This document shows positions 12,501 through 22,129 of a stretch of DNA of 64,000 nucleotides, in pieces. Under the pieces are notes generated by a model, which saw only the letters and a list, made by a program, of their open reading frames with translations, searched no databases and had not been told where the DNA came from. Each line of letters opens with the position of its first letter. Within the stretch, counting starts at the first letter, position 1. Location of the stretch: the NCBI GenBank assembly GCA_022494885.1, contig JAGVSM010000867.1:1-64000 (forward strand). The letters are read 5' to 3'. Origin of the DNA: Micrasema longulum (Eukaryota; Arthropoda; Insecta; Trichoptera; Brachycentridae). A program made the translations under genes and the position numbers.

Positions 12501-15500
12501 AAATTTCTATTGAATGTATAATATGAAAATATGCTATTATTTCAGGTATGTGATGTCTCTCATCCAAAAGGATCGTCAGATGGAAGCGCTGGTTGAGAAG
12601 CTGTGTCTTCGCTTTAAGCTCTCCATTATAGAGAGACAATGGCGTGACCTGGCCTACTGTCTCTGTATATTCACCTACAATGAGCGTTCGGTGAAGAAAC
12701 TTATTGAGAATATCGATTGCTATAAGGACAAACTCTTCCACAAAGAAGTCTACGAGTGCTTCAAGACTATAATCACCAATGCGGGGAAAATGGCAAAGGC
12801 CGACTTAAAGGTAATTTCACAAATTATTTGATAATGCATAATTTAGTAATAAAGTTTATTACTTTAACCGATTTCTCAAATGTGTTGTATTGTGAACATA
12901 TGAGACAAAACTCTGGACTTTTTTGCTGTAAATCTGTTAAAATATATATTATTAAATTTTTAGTCATGGTGTTATAAATAAATATAATGGTGTTTTTAGT
13001 AATTATTTATTTATCATCATATTATATACATAAAATTGTACATTTATACAAAGTTGCTTTGACTATCTAACTAGGGTTATTTACTCCGTTCTAAGCCGGT
13101 AAAAAAATGTATAAAAAACAGCAATCAATATATAGAAAAAATAAATAACGTAGTAAACAGTGAAAATATAGTGAGAAACATAGTCAATTACATATAAATA
13201 AAAAAAAGTAAAAAATGTAGCAAAAAAACATGGTAAAAAACGTATTAAAAAACCCAGTAAAATATATAGTAAAATAGATAGTAAAAAGAAAAAACATTAA
13301 TAAAAACATGGTACAAGATGTGAAATAGATAGTGAAAATAGAGTAAAAAGGAATGAGGATCTTCAAAAATTCAGACTATAAAAAACTAAAAATATGTATA
13401 TAATTACAATTCAAATGAGAATATGTGTTGGCCATCTAACAGCCACCATCAACCCCTCTCAGACTCTGCGACCAATTTCACTGAGGAAAGTAGTCAGTAA
13501 CTTCTTTAGCTTGTGGCTCTTACAACATTTCCAAGGTTCTGGCATTATGTTATATAGCTTTTGTCCTATGTAGGAGTATTGCCTCCGTGCTAAAGAAGTT
13601 CTAACCATTTGTCGGGAAATCAGATGGCTACTGGAACTCCGAGTCTCATAATGATAAGAAACTGATGGATGTGTATTTCTGTTAGTGCGAGTGACCACCA
13701 CTGCCCTCAGTAAATACTGCTGTCTGATATAAAGTTATGTTGTCTAAAATCCATTAGTCCTTTTGGTTATGTGAAATTGTTAAATCACGCAATATTTTCT
13801 TCAGCTTTTAAAATTTATATGAAACTTTGAAGCAATAACAAACACTACCATTTGTATCATTATCATGTGCATTTTGTAGTTTCTTCTCATACTCCTTTGT
13901 GTTCATATAATTATTTTTTTCTTAACTTTTTATCTTTATTTGATTAATTGTCTTAAACATTTGTGTATGTGACATATTAAAACAGTATTTTTAAAATTTA
14001 AAATACTATAAGTGATTTAAATGTTTTAACAGGAATTTTCCTAAAAAATCGGTATGAAATTTTGTTTTTATTTAATATTTGTAGGCTGTAGTGAGCGAGC
14101 TGAGTGACAAGATAGAAGAGTGCTTCGCTGTGCAGGAGTCTGGGATGGTAGGGGGGGAGGGGGACGAGGACAGGGCTCAGCCACCTGCTGCCGGCAGCAA
14201 GTCCGCTCGCAAAGCGCCCAACAAACGAGCCCCTCAGAGGAAATCAAACTCTAGCGATAGTGACGATAACATCCCTAGCGATTCCGAGGTATATTTTTAT
14301 ATTTACAATATTTTACTACGACCAAATTTTTGTGTACATTGGAATCTAATCTTAGGATTTTTATCTAGAAGACAGATATCTCAATAAAGAAGAATCTCTA
14401 GAGGTTTTGATTCCTGTAGGATGCGGTGTCAGATTGTATTTTAATAATTATATAAAACGGCCAATGGTGTAAATTGAATTTTTACAGGACAGTGAAACAT
14501 ACAGGGTGGCCGGAGAAGTGTCATCCAAAGGAAAAATGTAGGTGCCTCATGTTAAGAGGTATTCGAATCACTCCCCATGTATGATCCGCGATATTGCATA
14601 GTTTTCGAGTTATGATTTTTTAAAATTGGTATTTGAAAATTTTCGACCGGATCGGTTTTAATTAAATATTTTTTAATTTGCGGAAGGTTTTTTTTAAATA
14701 TTTGTTTTGCATCTTATTCAATTTAAATTGTGATTTTACGTATAAAATAATCAGCTTCATAACATTAATGGAACCTACAAAAGTTTTGACCTAAAATTGA
14801 GAATTTATGTTCGAGCTTGACTTGACTTGAATTGACTTGACTTGAATTTTCAACTTTAAATTTAAAATATAAAAAGGCAATTTCTTTGTTTTTGGATAAC
14901 TTTGAAAACTGCTTCAGACTTTTAGCTTTCATAATAATACAAAAAAATATATCCTAATAGGCTAGTATTCGCTGAAATCAGCTTTCAAAGATACTGAGGC
15001 GGAAAATTCCTAAGATAGTCATTTGATTAAAAAAATTAATTATTGCATTTTTTATCATTCCTAAGGCTAATTATGATAGAAAGTGTGTAAAGTAACCAAA
15101 ACAATGTAAGAAAGCTAAAATCTGGATATTTTAAGTTAAATCATGAATGTTTTCTGCGGAATGTTTTCGGACATTGGGTTGCCCGTTAATCCTTTTTACC
15201 TAGAAAAACAATGGGTCAGGTAATGAAATATTGCTGTCTCTCTCACTCTCTGTGGCTAGATCTGGGGTAAACTAGAGGGATAACAAGCAACCGGAGTCGA
15301 CGCAAACAAGAATCACCTCACTTTAGTCGTTTCTCACCTTGTGTTTACTGCTACTCGTGTCACCATTTTATCTCTACCACTACGCTTTGCTTTGCCCATG
15401 GACCATGCCTATGACTACTTTGCTCATTTATTGTTTTTTTTTTTACTTGAAAGTGTTAGAGATGAGCCACACGTTAAGTGAATATTCAGAAATGCATTAT

Positions 15501-16984
15501 TTTTATGGAGTTGCACAAGGCAACGGTTATGAAGCAGCACGTAGCATGCGTAAAAGCACAATTTAAATTGAATAAGACGCAAAAAAATATTTCAAAAAAA
15601 CTTTTTTACAAAATAAAAATAAAATAATTAAATCCGATCCGGTCGAAAATTTTCAAAAACCAATTAAAAAAATCATAACTCGAAAACTATGCAATATCGC
15701 GGAGCATACATGGGGGTGATTCGAATACCCCTCAACACGAGGCACCTACGTTTTTCCTTTGGACGTCACTCTTCGGGCCACCCTGTATATATATTTTTTA
15801 TCATGCGCATAAGTTCATATGTATTTTCATTTAAAAAAAACTTAATATTCAGTGACATATATCAAAATATTGGCAAACAAATCCAACATCCCAAAGAATG
15901 CAAGTACTTTCATGAGTCATTTTTTTATACTATAAATGATTCCCTCCATACTTCTTCATACGACATTTGCTTTCTGACACTAATATATTAATATGATTTA
16001 ACAGTGGTTTACTTATTTTTCTGTAATATCTGGTATTTTTTTTATGCAAAAGGGGCTACATAAATCGTTAGAAATAATAATTTGGATACATGTTCAATAA
16101 AATTTTACGCTTTATCACATTTTGAGGCCAATATAATGAATCAGCTGAGTATTTTAAATAGAGTTTTCACAATGTTTATGTATAGGTACCAAAACTGATA
16201 CTGTTTAATACAAAATTCTGACGCATTATCATGGTTAAATATAATACATAGTAGCCAAAATACTACACCCCCACACTCATTATTATAATGATCAATTATT
16301 TTAATTATGTTTTCAGAATCGAACACCAATAAAAAGTAGGACTAAATTGGACGAAAATGTTCGTACTTCAGCCAGAAAACGTGCCCCTCAGAAATACTTA
16401 CAAGAAAATAACTCCGATGAATCAGGTAAGATTTTTTTACAGTCTCGTGTAACATTAGGTAGCGCGTATTTATTAGTTGTTTCTTAGTTTATTATTGCAC
16501 ACATAATAAATAAAACATGTTTAACAGTTATTATTGTTATTTTTATCTTAAATAACATTGTTGATTAGTTTAGTGGTTAGCGCATTTGCCTACCATGCGA
16601 GAGGTTTCAGGCTCAATTCCCAACAAGTTTAATATTAAATATTTATTTAAAAAAGTGTTTGTGCACTGCAGTAGTTTAAAGTTCATTGAATGGCTCCTGG
16701 AGCGTAAGTCTAATAATCTTGCAATTTATATTACAATGTTATTTTTTGAGATATGCTGATTATTGTACCAATGCAGTGCATGCAGCCTATAAGGCAGCAT
16801 GAGGGAATAATGATAAATATGTATTTAATAAAATAAAATAAAAAACTATTCTCTAGTTGGGTTGGATTATGCATCTATTATTTTATTTACAGAAGAAGAT
16901 GATGATTTTGAAACAAAGAAAGCGAGTCAAAAGAAAGAAGTGTTTAAAAAGCCAACAGGGAGAGTGGGGCGTAAACGAAGATAA
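587..16984 (+). CDS. NCAPD2: Condensin complex subunit 1 (CAP-D2), 3' fifteen exons; 5' end off the window
   Basis: This encodes the HEAT-repeat subunit of condensin I, which binds the SMC2/SMC4-kleisin core and compacts mitotic chromosomes. I joined exons 587-856, 1974-2135, 2702-2839, 3205-3570, 3725-4042, 4698-4898, 5345-5878, 6433-6579, 7195-7439, 10468-10638, 10876-11148, 12546-12810, 14085-14288, 16317-16425 and 16893-16984. All sites are GT-AG and the phases close, giving 1164 residues to the TAA. The product follows vertebrate CAP-D2 colinearly: the DNDE-CYPLRCSVLGM junction, the repeat region, SFPIEYLSRL / GHIALQQL, and the Cnd1 domain at about residues 800-970 (VRGQVSALARRV, YNVIPDIISRLSDP, RDLAYCL). 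The tail is acidic and Ser-rich, then has a TPIK Cdk-type site (T about 1101) and a basic end (GRVGRKRR). The ATG at 587 sits directly after an acceptor (tttctccgcag) and aligns internally to the family, so it is not the start. The N-terminal Cnd1_N part must lie to the left. Exons 1, 9 and 11 are very GC-rich compared with their neighbours. Confidence 0.95.
857..1973 (+). other. CAP-D2 intron, nothing recognised
   Basis: AT-rich intron. I see no repeat shared with other parts of the window and no coding similarity. Confidence 0.6.
2193..2335 (+). repeat. tRNA-derived SINE, family B, copy 1
   Basis: Contains a tRNA-like head (gtgatcccgtggctagtg, then the B-box-like GGTTCGAATCCCA) and a body running through TTGATTCCCATTTTC. 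The same head and body order is found in reverse at 40752-40925. It lies in the CAP-D2 intron between exons 2 and 3. The B box without a complete cloverleaf argues for a SINE, not a tRNA gene. Confidence 0.6.
4138..4570. repeat. Interspersed repeat family R1, copy 2 (CAP-D2 intron)
   Basis: Same orientation and block order as the copy at 225-540, but longer because of internal insertions. It lies between CAP-D2 exons 5 and 6. Confidence 0.65.
6103..6243 (-). repeat. SINE family A, 3' part
   Basis: Reverse-strand fragment of the abundant tRNA-derived SINE: TTCCCTTTCtaCACCTAATGGTG, then a diverged centre, then TAAGATGATCAGTCTTACGCTTCAGGTGCCAG. The tRNA-like head is missing. It lies in the intron between CAP-D2 exons 7 and 8. 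Confidence 0.65.
6784..6850 (+). repeat. Minisatellite, about 21-bp unit, roughly four copies
   Basis: Tandem units built on ttaataatatttagcctc(t/g), with slightly variable spacing, in a CAP-D2 intron. Confidence 0.75.
7634..7861. mobile_element. pogo/Tigger-like terminal fragment
   Basis: Starts at TA|CAGTACTTCTCTATAATCCGG, a TIR style typical of pogo/Tigger elements (TA target, CAGT, ATCCGG). A matching aatccggcagtg motif occurs at about 9537, after the element at 7862-9474. The older copy therefore seems to be split by that insertion. Confidence 0.35.
7862..9474. mobile_element. Tc1/mariner-type DNA element, 1.6 kb, TA target duplication
   Basis: Terminal inverted repeats begin CAGTAAAAgCCCCTTTTTAC at the left and end AAAAAGGGGTTTTACTG at the right, flanked by TA at 7860-7861 and 9475-9476. 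The subterminal motif 'caagggagcaacgaaaaa' is shared with 17886-18985. I see no intact transposase, so this is a nonautonomous or decayed copy. It contains a younger SINE (8509-8762). It sits in the 3-kb intron between CAP-D2 exons 9 and 10. Confidence 0.75.
8509..8762 (+). repeat. tRNA-derived SINE, family A, full-length, with 14-bp target duplication
   Basis: The head carries an A-box-like TGTAATGGTCAGCGCG and a B-box GGGTTCGATTCCC. The body is diagnostic (CCCTGGACTAGTACCTGAAG, GATCAAGATACGC, ACCAATGCAGTGCCC) and the tail is ATGATGATGA. A perfect 14-bp direct repeat AAACCCAGAAGCCG flanks it (8495-8508 and 8763-8776), as expected for LINE-driven retroposition. It is nested in the DNA element 7862-9474. 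Confidence 0.88.
9601..9748. mobile_element. Right-end fragment of the CAGTAAAACCCC DNA element family
   Basis: Repeats the right end of 7862-9474: GTAAAACCGGGGTTATGAAA, then CGTTAATTGGGGGAAA, then the terminus GAGGTTTTGCTG|TA. Only the right end is present. Confidence 0.6.
9749..10467 (+). other. CAP-D2 intron remainder, nothing recognised
   Basis: AT-rich sequence with no clear repeat or coding signal. It ends in the acceptor tctcttctag. Confidence 0.6.
11395..11500 (-). mobile_element. RTE-type LINE, 3' coding tail
   Basis: The reverse strand reads QDRDAFAVVIANVGRT-stop. This is the characteristic C-terminus of RTE-like reverse transcriptases in insects. A second, longer relic with the same GGTCCTCCCGACGTT end lies at 29262-29780. 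It is in the intron between CAP-D2 exons 11 and 12. Confidence 0.65.
11515..12340 (-). mobile_element. Possible solo LTR with core promoter, GC-richer island
   Basis: Read on the minus strand, this block has TATAAA (plus 11770-11775), then about 30 bases later the arthropod-type initiator GTCAGTCAGTC. An AATAAA (plus TTTATT at 11589-11594) follows downstream, and the block ends near ...CCCTCAACA. That promoter-to-poly(A) arrangement inside one repeat-like unit suggests an LTR. I could not find a paired LTR, a target duplication or gag/pol, so the boundaries are approximate and another element type is possible. Confidence 0.35.
13010..13735 (-). mobile_element. Non-LTR retrotransposon fragment: RT C-terminus plus 3' UTR
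   Basis: Minus-strand residues from 13701 to 13459 (TRTNRNTHPSVSYHYETRS, RQYSYIGQKLYNIMPE, then KKLLTTFLSEIGRRV-stop) match the C-terminal end typical of Jockey/CR1-like RTs. The following A/T-rich UTR ends near ATTACTCCGTTCTAAGCC-like sequence that also occurs at 48330-48450. It is in the intron between CAP-D2 exons 12 and 13. Confidence 0.6.
14502..15785 (+). mobile_element. DNA transposon with ~155-bp TIRs, TA target duplication and a DUF4817-like transposase stub
   Basis: The ends are TA|CAGGGTGGCC and GGCCACCCTG|TA. The inverted repeats extend about 155 bp (14502-14660 against 15630-15785), including TCGACCGGATCGG / CCGATCCGGTCGA. Inside, 15462-15566 (+) encodes about 34 residues, MSHTLSEYSEMHYFYGVAQG..., resembling the N-terminal DUF4817 helix-turn-helix of insect IS630/Tc-type transposases. 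The catalytic part is missing. It is inserted in the intron between CAP-D2 exons 13 and 14. Confidence 0.8.
15462..15566 (+). pseudogene. Truncated DUF4817-type transposase N-terminus
   Basis: A short open frame (M-S-H-T-L-S-E-Y...GNGYEAARSMRKS) matches the E-Y-x-(D/E)-M-x-x-x-Y-G-x-x-x-G-N-x-x-A-A pattern I know from DUF4817 proteins. It stops after about 34 residues, so it is a relic of the parent element at 14502-15785. Confidence 0.55.
16557..16815 (+). repeat. SINE family A copy in the last CAP-D2 intron
   Basis: Head TTTAGTGGTTAGCGCATTTGCCTACCATGCGAGAGGT, B box GGCTCAATTCCC, then the family body (GTACCAATGCAGTGC) and an ATGATA-type end. It is more diverged than the copy at 8509. Confidence 0.75.
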
Positions 16985-17171
16985 TTAATATTATATTCTG
17001 TTATTAGCAAACTTAAAATAATTTGTTTATAATATTAAAGCGTGTATTCATGTATGTATGTGAAAGTACAAAATATAAGTTAGTTGATAATATAATTTTA
17101 CTGTGCATATTAAAATTATTGTCTAACCCGACCATGTGAAAATTTATTATAAGTTAATTAGGTTCTATACT

Positions 17172-17177
17172 AAATAA
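17172..17177 (+). promoter_or_regulatory. Likely polyadenylation signal of CAP-D2
   Basis: AATAAA lies about 190 bases after the stop codon in AT-rich 3' UTR. It is the first canonical hexamer downstream of the stop. The assignment rests on position only. Confidence 0.45.
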
Positions 17178-17224
17178 ACATATAAAACTAATGATTCCTG
17201 CTTATTTTTTAAAGTCTAAAAGGG

Positions 17225-17870
17225 CCAATGTCATAAATCACATTATTTTATTTATTTTATTTTCTTTTATTTCGGAAACATACAGTACAGTTACAAAGTT
17301 TAATATTTTACACAATTTGACTTAACTCTAATGGACAAGTGAAGTTTCCATATTATAAAGCAATTATATGTAAGGTTAATTATGAAAGTATAAAGAGAAG
17401 GAAAAAGAAAAACATAAATGAAAGTTGTTTAAAAATTAAGATTTAAGTGAAAAAAATATATTTTAAGGTTTGTAGTTTGTAGTGAGTATTTACAAATGGA
17501 AATAATATTAAAAATGAAGAAAATTTGTAAGAGTAATTAAAAATTAAGAATTTAAATAAAGAATGAAAAACATGCTCAGATGTAAAAATAAAATAAAATA
17601 GTAATAACATTTAAATTTTAAAAAGAGGAATAACATAAATATACACATATATATTTTAAGGGATTCAAAGAAACGATGAGAAGAATCTTTAAGTGAAATA
17701 TAAGACAATAAATTTAAGTCAATTTAAAAAACATCTTCAAAATTAATGACACATTATAGTAAGAGCAGCAATATATTGATTTTATACACATACATAATAT
17801 AAGTAATTAAAAGTAGTATTATTACCAAAGAGTAATTTTACAGCTATTTTATATTGTACGTATATTATTA
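17225..17870 (-). repeat. A/T-rich sequence resembling a LINE 3' UTR
   Basis: Begins with a TTTATTTTATTTTATT-rich edge followed by ttcggaaacatacagtacag. This resembles the minus-strand LINE 3' ends elsewhere in the window (26165, 48330). No RT is attached, so the assignment is weak. Confidence 0.25.
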
Positions 17871-17885
17871 AACTGTTTGAAACTA

Positions 17886-18985
17886 CAGTAAAACCCCCTG
17901 TTTTACGTTTTTCAAGGGAGCAACAAAAAAGTGTAAAACTGAGGAAAACGCTTAAGCGAGGAAATGAAAAATGTATGGGAAAAATGAAATTACATAAAAA
18001 TATAATTATTGTACTAGACTATACTCAATATACAGCAGAAAAATGTTTAAACTACCATCATTGGGGATTATGAATGATTTGATTTTATTAAAAATATTTT
18101 GTATTTTCTAAATCAAAACATCAATGTATTTTAACCTTAGGGATGTATGTACTCCAAGGTTTTAATTGTCTTCTTTTCACATTATATTTATAACTTCCAA
18201 TAAAATTTTTATTTCCACATTTTTAAACTTTCTGCATCGTAATTTATTGATGTAAAAACTTTATTCTTCCTAAACATGCATCAACTGCATGTCCCAATTT
18301 AGTAAAATGTCAAAATTAGACACTTAAACAAAAAAGTCAATTACACTGCACCTACTTTGAATTTAGTTTGAGACAGTAATTTACACATTTTTTTATTTAC
18401 CTCAATTTTATTCTTCTTTGGATAGCGAAATGTTTTTTTTTTAACTACTCGGATTAAAGATTTCTGTGCAATTGCTACAGGTTCAAGGGCGGTTTTTGTG
18501 CAAGCTCCCCAACCAATTAGACCGTAAGTCAACACAGAATTTGCCAGTGCATGGTATAGGTGTTTCAAATTCCCGACATAAACTATATTTCTAAGTGGGA
18601 TGAAAAAATGTATCAAGCGCTGAATTTCTGCAGTTATAGTTTCAATTTGTTCATCCCACCTCAAATACATAGTTATTTAAAGATATTTTATACTTTGAAC
18701 ACTACTCAGTTTTTTGCAGTTGCAATTCACCATCACTGAACAATTATGTAAATGAAGTTCGTGAATTTCATTAGGTTGTCCCGCGGAAGTTGCACTAAAA
18801 CGTATGAACTTTGTTTTCTTTTGACAGATCGAATGAGTTTTGAAAATTTTTCAATGTAAAACCTATGAAAACGTAAAAAAGTCAATTGGGGGAATATTTT
18901 AATGATAATGTATGGGAAGAAATGGGACCTAAACATTTTGGCGTAAAAAGCGGGAAAATGTAAAATTGAGGAATGTAAAACACTG
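17886..18985. mobile_element. Second copy of the CAGTAAAACCCC DNA element, interrupted by a LINE
   Basis: The left end is TA|CAGTAAAACCCCC with 'caagggagcaacaaaaaagtgt' subterminal sequence. The right part has GTCAATTGGGGGAA and TTTTGGCGTAAAAAGCGGGAAAA as in 7862-9474, and a decayed terminus near 18985. A LINE RT fragment (18341-18835) lies inside it. Confidence 0.65.
18341..18835 (-). mobile_element. LINE reverse-transcriptase fragment (Jockey/CR1-like)
   Basis: The minus strand encodes, with frame breaks, KFVRFSATSAGQPNEIHELH, a YL-like link, then RWDEQIETITAEIQRLIHFF and ALANSVLTYGLIGWGACTKT. This is the thumb/C-terminal RT segment. The KFxxFS...GQP motif is shared with the RT at 58310-58960, so both may be one family. 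Confidence 0.7.
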
Positions 18986-19174
18986 CCACATAATAATGTG
19001 TGTGTATTACCTATAAAATAAATCATGGCTCGCCTCTGGTATCTACAGGCTACATATGAACAAAAATAAAAAGGTAACTTATCAATTTTATCTTGAAAAA
19101 ACTTTATCACCTAAAAATTGGTTAAAAACTTATTTTTGTATCAGTTCTAAAAAAAATTTTTTGTATGTGCGACA

Positions 19175-20512
19175 TTAATTTGATTCCGCCAAAATAGAAT
19201 CTACTCCAAAAGAAAGTTCTTCAAGTTTTTTTACCAACTCATTGTATGCTTTTAGAGGCACACAATCGTCAAAACCACAACCACAATCTGTAGGCTGAAA
19301 GTAACCTTGGGTAGTGGTGGGGGGGCTGGATGGGTAGGAGGGGGTAGTGGAGCTGGTAGTGCGGCGGGGGTCCAGGTTGCCAGGGGGCCCAGGGGGGCCG
19401 GGGAAGCCTGGGAAACCAGAGGGGCCGGGGAAGCTTGGAAAACCAGAGGGGCCAGAGGGCTGATAGGTAAAAGTTTGGTGTTCTTGAAGAGAGGTAGTAT
19501 GAGGCAAACCATTAGGATAAAACGAGGATTCGGTTGTAACCGTTATGCGTATAGATTTAAGATTTTGATTAAAATTGAACAATTTTGAAGTAAATGAATT
19601 TAACCTGATTGTAGCTATTCGTAGATCCTTTTTAAGCCGGACGTTATCTATCTCGAGAGATCTAACATCTGTATCGCTGGCGAAAAGAAAGTTTCCTTTT
19701 GGTGATTGTGAGATGTTGTTAGTAAACACTTTTAACAACTTTTCTTGCGTTTCTCTAATTATATTCTCAATGGCCTTTTTTCCAAAAACACTTTCTGTAC
19801 ATGGGTTTCCTTCTTGTTTGGTGATTCTGACTACTTTCCCTCCAGCTGTTGTTTTCATCCCCAACAGCAACTTGTCCAACCCCCCCTCTACTGCCATAGC
19901 TGTTATTTGGTCTCCAGCTTCCTCTATCCTCTCAGCTTGTACCTTATCATTAAGAATATTCAATGATTCTGTTTTTATAGCAAATAGACTTCCCGATCTT
20001 TCATCGCTCGAATGAAATGCGAGGATGAATAACTTGCCGTTTTCAAAGTCAAAAGCTAACTGATTAAAGCTGTGCTTTCCCGTTGTAAGTATTTCAACTT
20101 CTTTGTGAGAATCACTTTGTGACATATATGTGGTTCCATCCGCTGCATAGTATCTATTGTCTAGTTTGTCCACAAATTCATCCCAGGGTGGTATAATTCT
20201 CCTGGTCAAGACTGGGTTCAGTGTGCTATTGGAAACAAAATATGTTTGCGACTCTATGGCCACAAGTACCTTCCCATTTACATATCCGATGCGCTTTGGT
20301 GGTACGCTTGTTTCAATAACCATATCACACATGTAGTAATCCGAACAAATTTTTATTAAACTATCTTTACACTGACCGGTTTGAGAATTTCCGAAGCAGT
20401 TAGTTTTCCAAGTATTTTCAGTAACATCACTTTGACCGATAGTGAGTCGTATGCATACTAAAAATATTATTAACATAGTAAGATGACAAAAGTTCAACTT
20501 TCTTGAAGCCAT
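19175..20512 (-). CDS. Secreted coiled-coil/collagen-like protein, paralogue 1 of 3 (family unrecognised)
   Basis: About 445 residues, one uninterrupted coding exon. The ATG (20512-20510) opens a signal peptide (hydrophobic LTMLIIFLVCIRLTIG, likely cleaved before QSDVTEN). The mature N-terminus has four cysteines (about 39, 48, 56, 62) in WKTNCFG...CKDSL...CSDYYMC. It continues with a conserved region at about 70-235 (RIGYVNGKVLVAIES, FNQLAFDFENGKLFILAF, ITAMAVEGGLDKLLLG), NPCTE, and amphipathic helices at about 240-318. A collagen-like GFPGFPGPPGPPG stretch (about 350-380), a Pro/Thr linker, a Cys-rich C-G-C...D-D-C patch and a short C-terminal coil follow. A splice acceptor (ttttttttttctag) ends just before plus position 20530, so a 5' UTR intron is likely. 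I do not recognise the family. An extracellular oligomeric or matrix role is inference only. It is convergent with CAP-D2. Confidence 0.85.
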   Translation of the reverse strand: MASRKLNFCHLTMLIIFLVCIRLTIGQSDVTENTWKTNCFGNSQTGQCKDSLIKICSDYYMCDMVIETSVPPKRIGYVNGKVLVAIESQTYFVSNSTLNPVLTRRIIPPWDEFVDKLDNRYYAADGTTYMSQSDSHKEVEILTTGKHSFNQLAFDFENGKLFILAFHSSDERSGSLFAIKTESLNILNDKVQAERIEEAGDQITAMAVEGGLDKLLLGMKTTAGGKVVRITKQEGNPCTESVFGKKAIENIIRETQEKLLKVFTNNISQSPKGNFLFASDTDVRSLEIDNVRLKKDLRIATIRLNSFTSKLFNFNQNLKSIRITVTTESSFYPNGLPHTTSLQEHQTFTYQPSGPSGFPSFPGPSGFPGFPGPPGPPGNLDPRRTTSSTTPSYPSSPPTTTQGYFQPTDCGCGFDDCVPLKAYNELVKKLEELSFGVDSILAESN

Positions 20513-20544
20513 TGAAAAGTTGTCGACAAACTAGAAAAAAAAAA
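20513..20544 (-). promoter_or_regulatory. 5' UTR splice acceptor upstream of paralogue 1
   Basis: On the minus strand a T-rich tract ends in CTAG (AG at 20532-20531), leaving 18 bases before the ATG. The two paralogues have an equivalent acceptor, supporting a noncoding first exon upstream. I could not locate that exon. Confidence 0.5.
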
Positions 20545-20786
20545 CATACATTGTTAACATATGAATATTTTGGATGTTTGTAGCACTAACTTTGTGGATC
20601 ATCAATATATATAATATTGTTGAAAAATAGCAACTTGTTAAATAACCCTAAAGAGGGCAATGTGTTGTTGCCAAAACTAGTCGGTTGTGTAAACAAATAA
20701 AGTGATTCACAAAATTAAATATTTTTTATTTCCAAAAATATATATTATAATGGTTCTGGATTAGTTATTTGGTGACATTAGAATGG

Positions 20787-21634
20787 TAATGGGCCTGCCA
20801 CACACTCGACGAGTGGCATGGGAAGTAGCGAGGAAAGGAGGCAGATACGTAGTGTGGCAACATTACTCGTCATGCCGCACGTCATGCTCCTCGTCGTACC
20901 CGCCGCTCCCTATTTTGTCGGTTTTTTGAGGGTGAGTCAACTGGTAATATGAGCGCGAGTTAGTGGCCACATGATCGCGCGGTCGCAGCACGCATCAAGC
21001 GCTCGCACAAGACGCACGAGTCAATTTTGAATTATGTATATTTCTTTGTATGACATTTTAAAATTATTATTTTTTTTTTTTTTTGTTGTTTTATTTACAA
21101 GATACAAAAGAGGTGAAACAAAGTATTAAAAAAAGGATAATTACATAGCAATGAAATACATATCAATGAAATACATATTAATGAAATACATATTAACAGT
21201 AAAAATAGTAAACAAAAATTCCCACAAAGGCATGGCCTGTTCGTACAAGAAATGTTTATGAATTTTTGCTCCTATAAATAAATAGACAGGTATAATATTT
21301 TTGTGTAATATATTCTGTAAAAGATTAAAAGGTACTTTTTTATTTTATAGTAATTAAAAAAGGGAATAATTTTTTTTAAAAAAACGTTAAAATATTCCAT
21401 TATTCCATATTAATATACATTGATATAATTAGCTGTACTAAAAATGCTTAGCGCGCACGCTGTCACAGTTTCATCGTCCATTGTATAGAAAGACAAATAA
21501 CAGTGTGGAACGTCGCAATTAATTGCGCGAGTAGAGCAGTGTGTGGGCGGAGAGGGCAACGTCGGGCGAGAGGGCGGCAGCGTGAGGAGCATGAGCATGA
21601 GCAGCGCAAGGAGCGTAGTGTGGCGGGGCTATTA
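20787..21634. mobile_element. TIR-bearing nonautonomous DNA element with LINE 3' end nested inside
   Basis: The ends match in inverted orientation: TAATGGGCCTGCCACAC on the left, GTGTGGCGGGGCTATTA on the right. Both flanks are GC-rich, unlike the surroundings. A retroposed 3' end (21068-21330) with an A-tail sits in the middle. The superfamily is unclear; I did not find a clean target duplication. Confidence 0.5.
21068..21330 (-). mobile_element. Retroposed LINE-like 3' end with poly-A, copy 1
   Basis: The minus strand runs from CAAAAATTCATAAACATTTC through GAACAGGCCATGCCTTTGTG to an A-tail (plus-strand T run at about 21069-21083). It is homologous to 24275-24530 in the opposite orientation. 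It contains an 18-bp tandem unit (aatgaaatacatattaat) about three times at 21150-21198. Confidence 0.65.
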
Positions 21635-22129
21635 TATGCACACAGAGGTTAATTAAGGTAGTTTCAAACAACAATAATTTAAAGATCTTTTTACTCAATT
21701 TTTACTGAAGTTTTTAAAGTGTTTAAATCTTTGCTCGCGAATCTCATAAAAATATATTTATTTAACACATTAAAATATTTTTTGGTCTAAATTGGCGTTT
21801 CTGTTGACTTGGAGCATCTTCATCTTATTTAGATATAACTTATTTTCAACGAGTTTTTAAATCTAGTGATAACACATGTACGTAACTTGTTTTAAAAATA
21901 AAACAATAAAATATATGCTTACCCCGTTAAAGGTGTTTTCTCTGTGGTTACAGTAAGTATACAAGCTAGGAACTGTTTATATTTATAAATTAATATGGCC
22001 AAATTGATGTTACCCCATGTTTTGGATAACATAGCACCCATTGAATAAAAATAACAGATTACGATGAAATGAATCAATAACATTAAGATGGATTTTGACA
22101 TAGATGGATTTAACTCTCTAGGGGGTTTA

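Noticed and set aside
19307..19588. Glycine-rich plus-strand frame GGGAGWVGGGSGAG
   Set aside because: Antisense of the collagen-like Pro/Gly region of paralogue 1.
19575..20015. Plus-strand 146-codon frame, and the similar 156-codon frame at 30359-30829
   Set aside because: Both are exact antisense shadows of the conserved secreted-protein genes on the minus strand; their similarity to each other follows from that.
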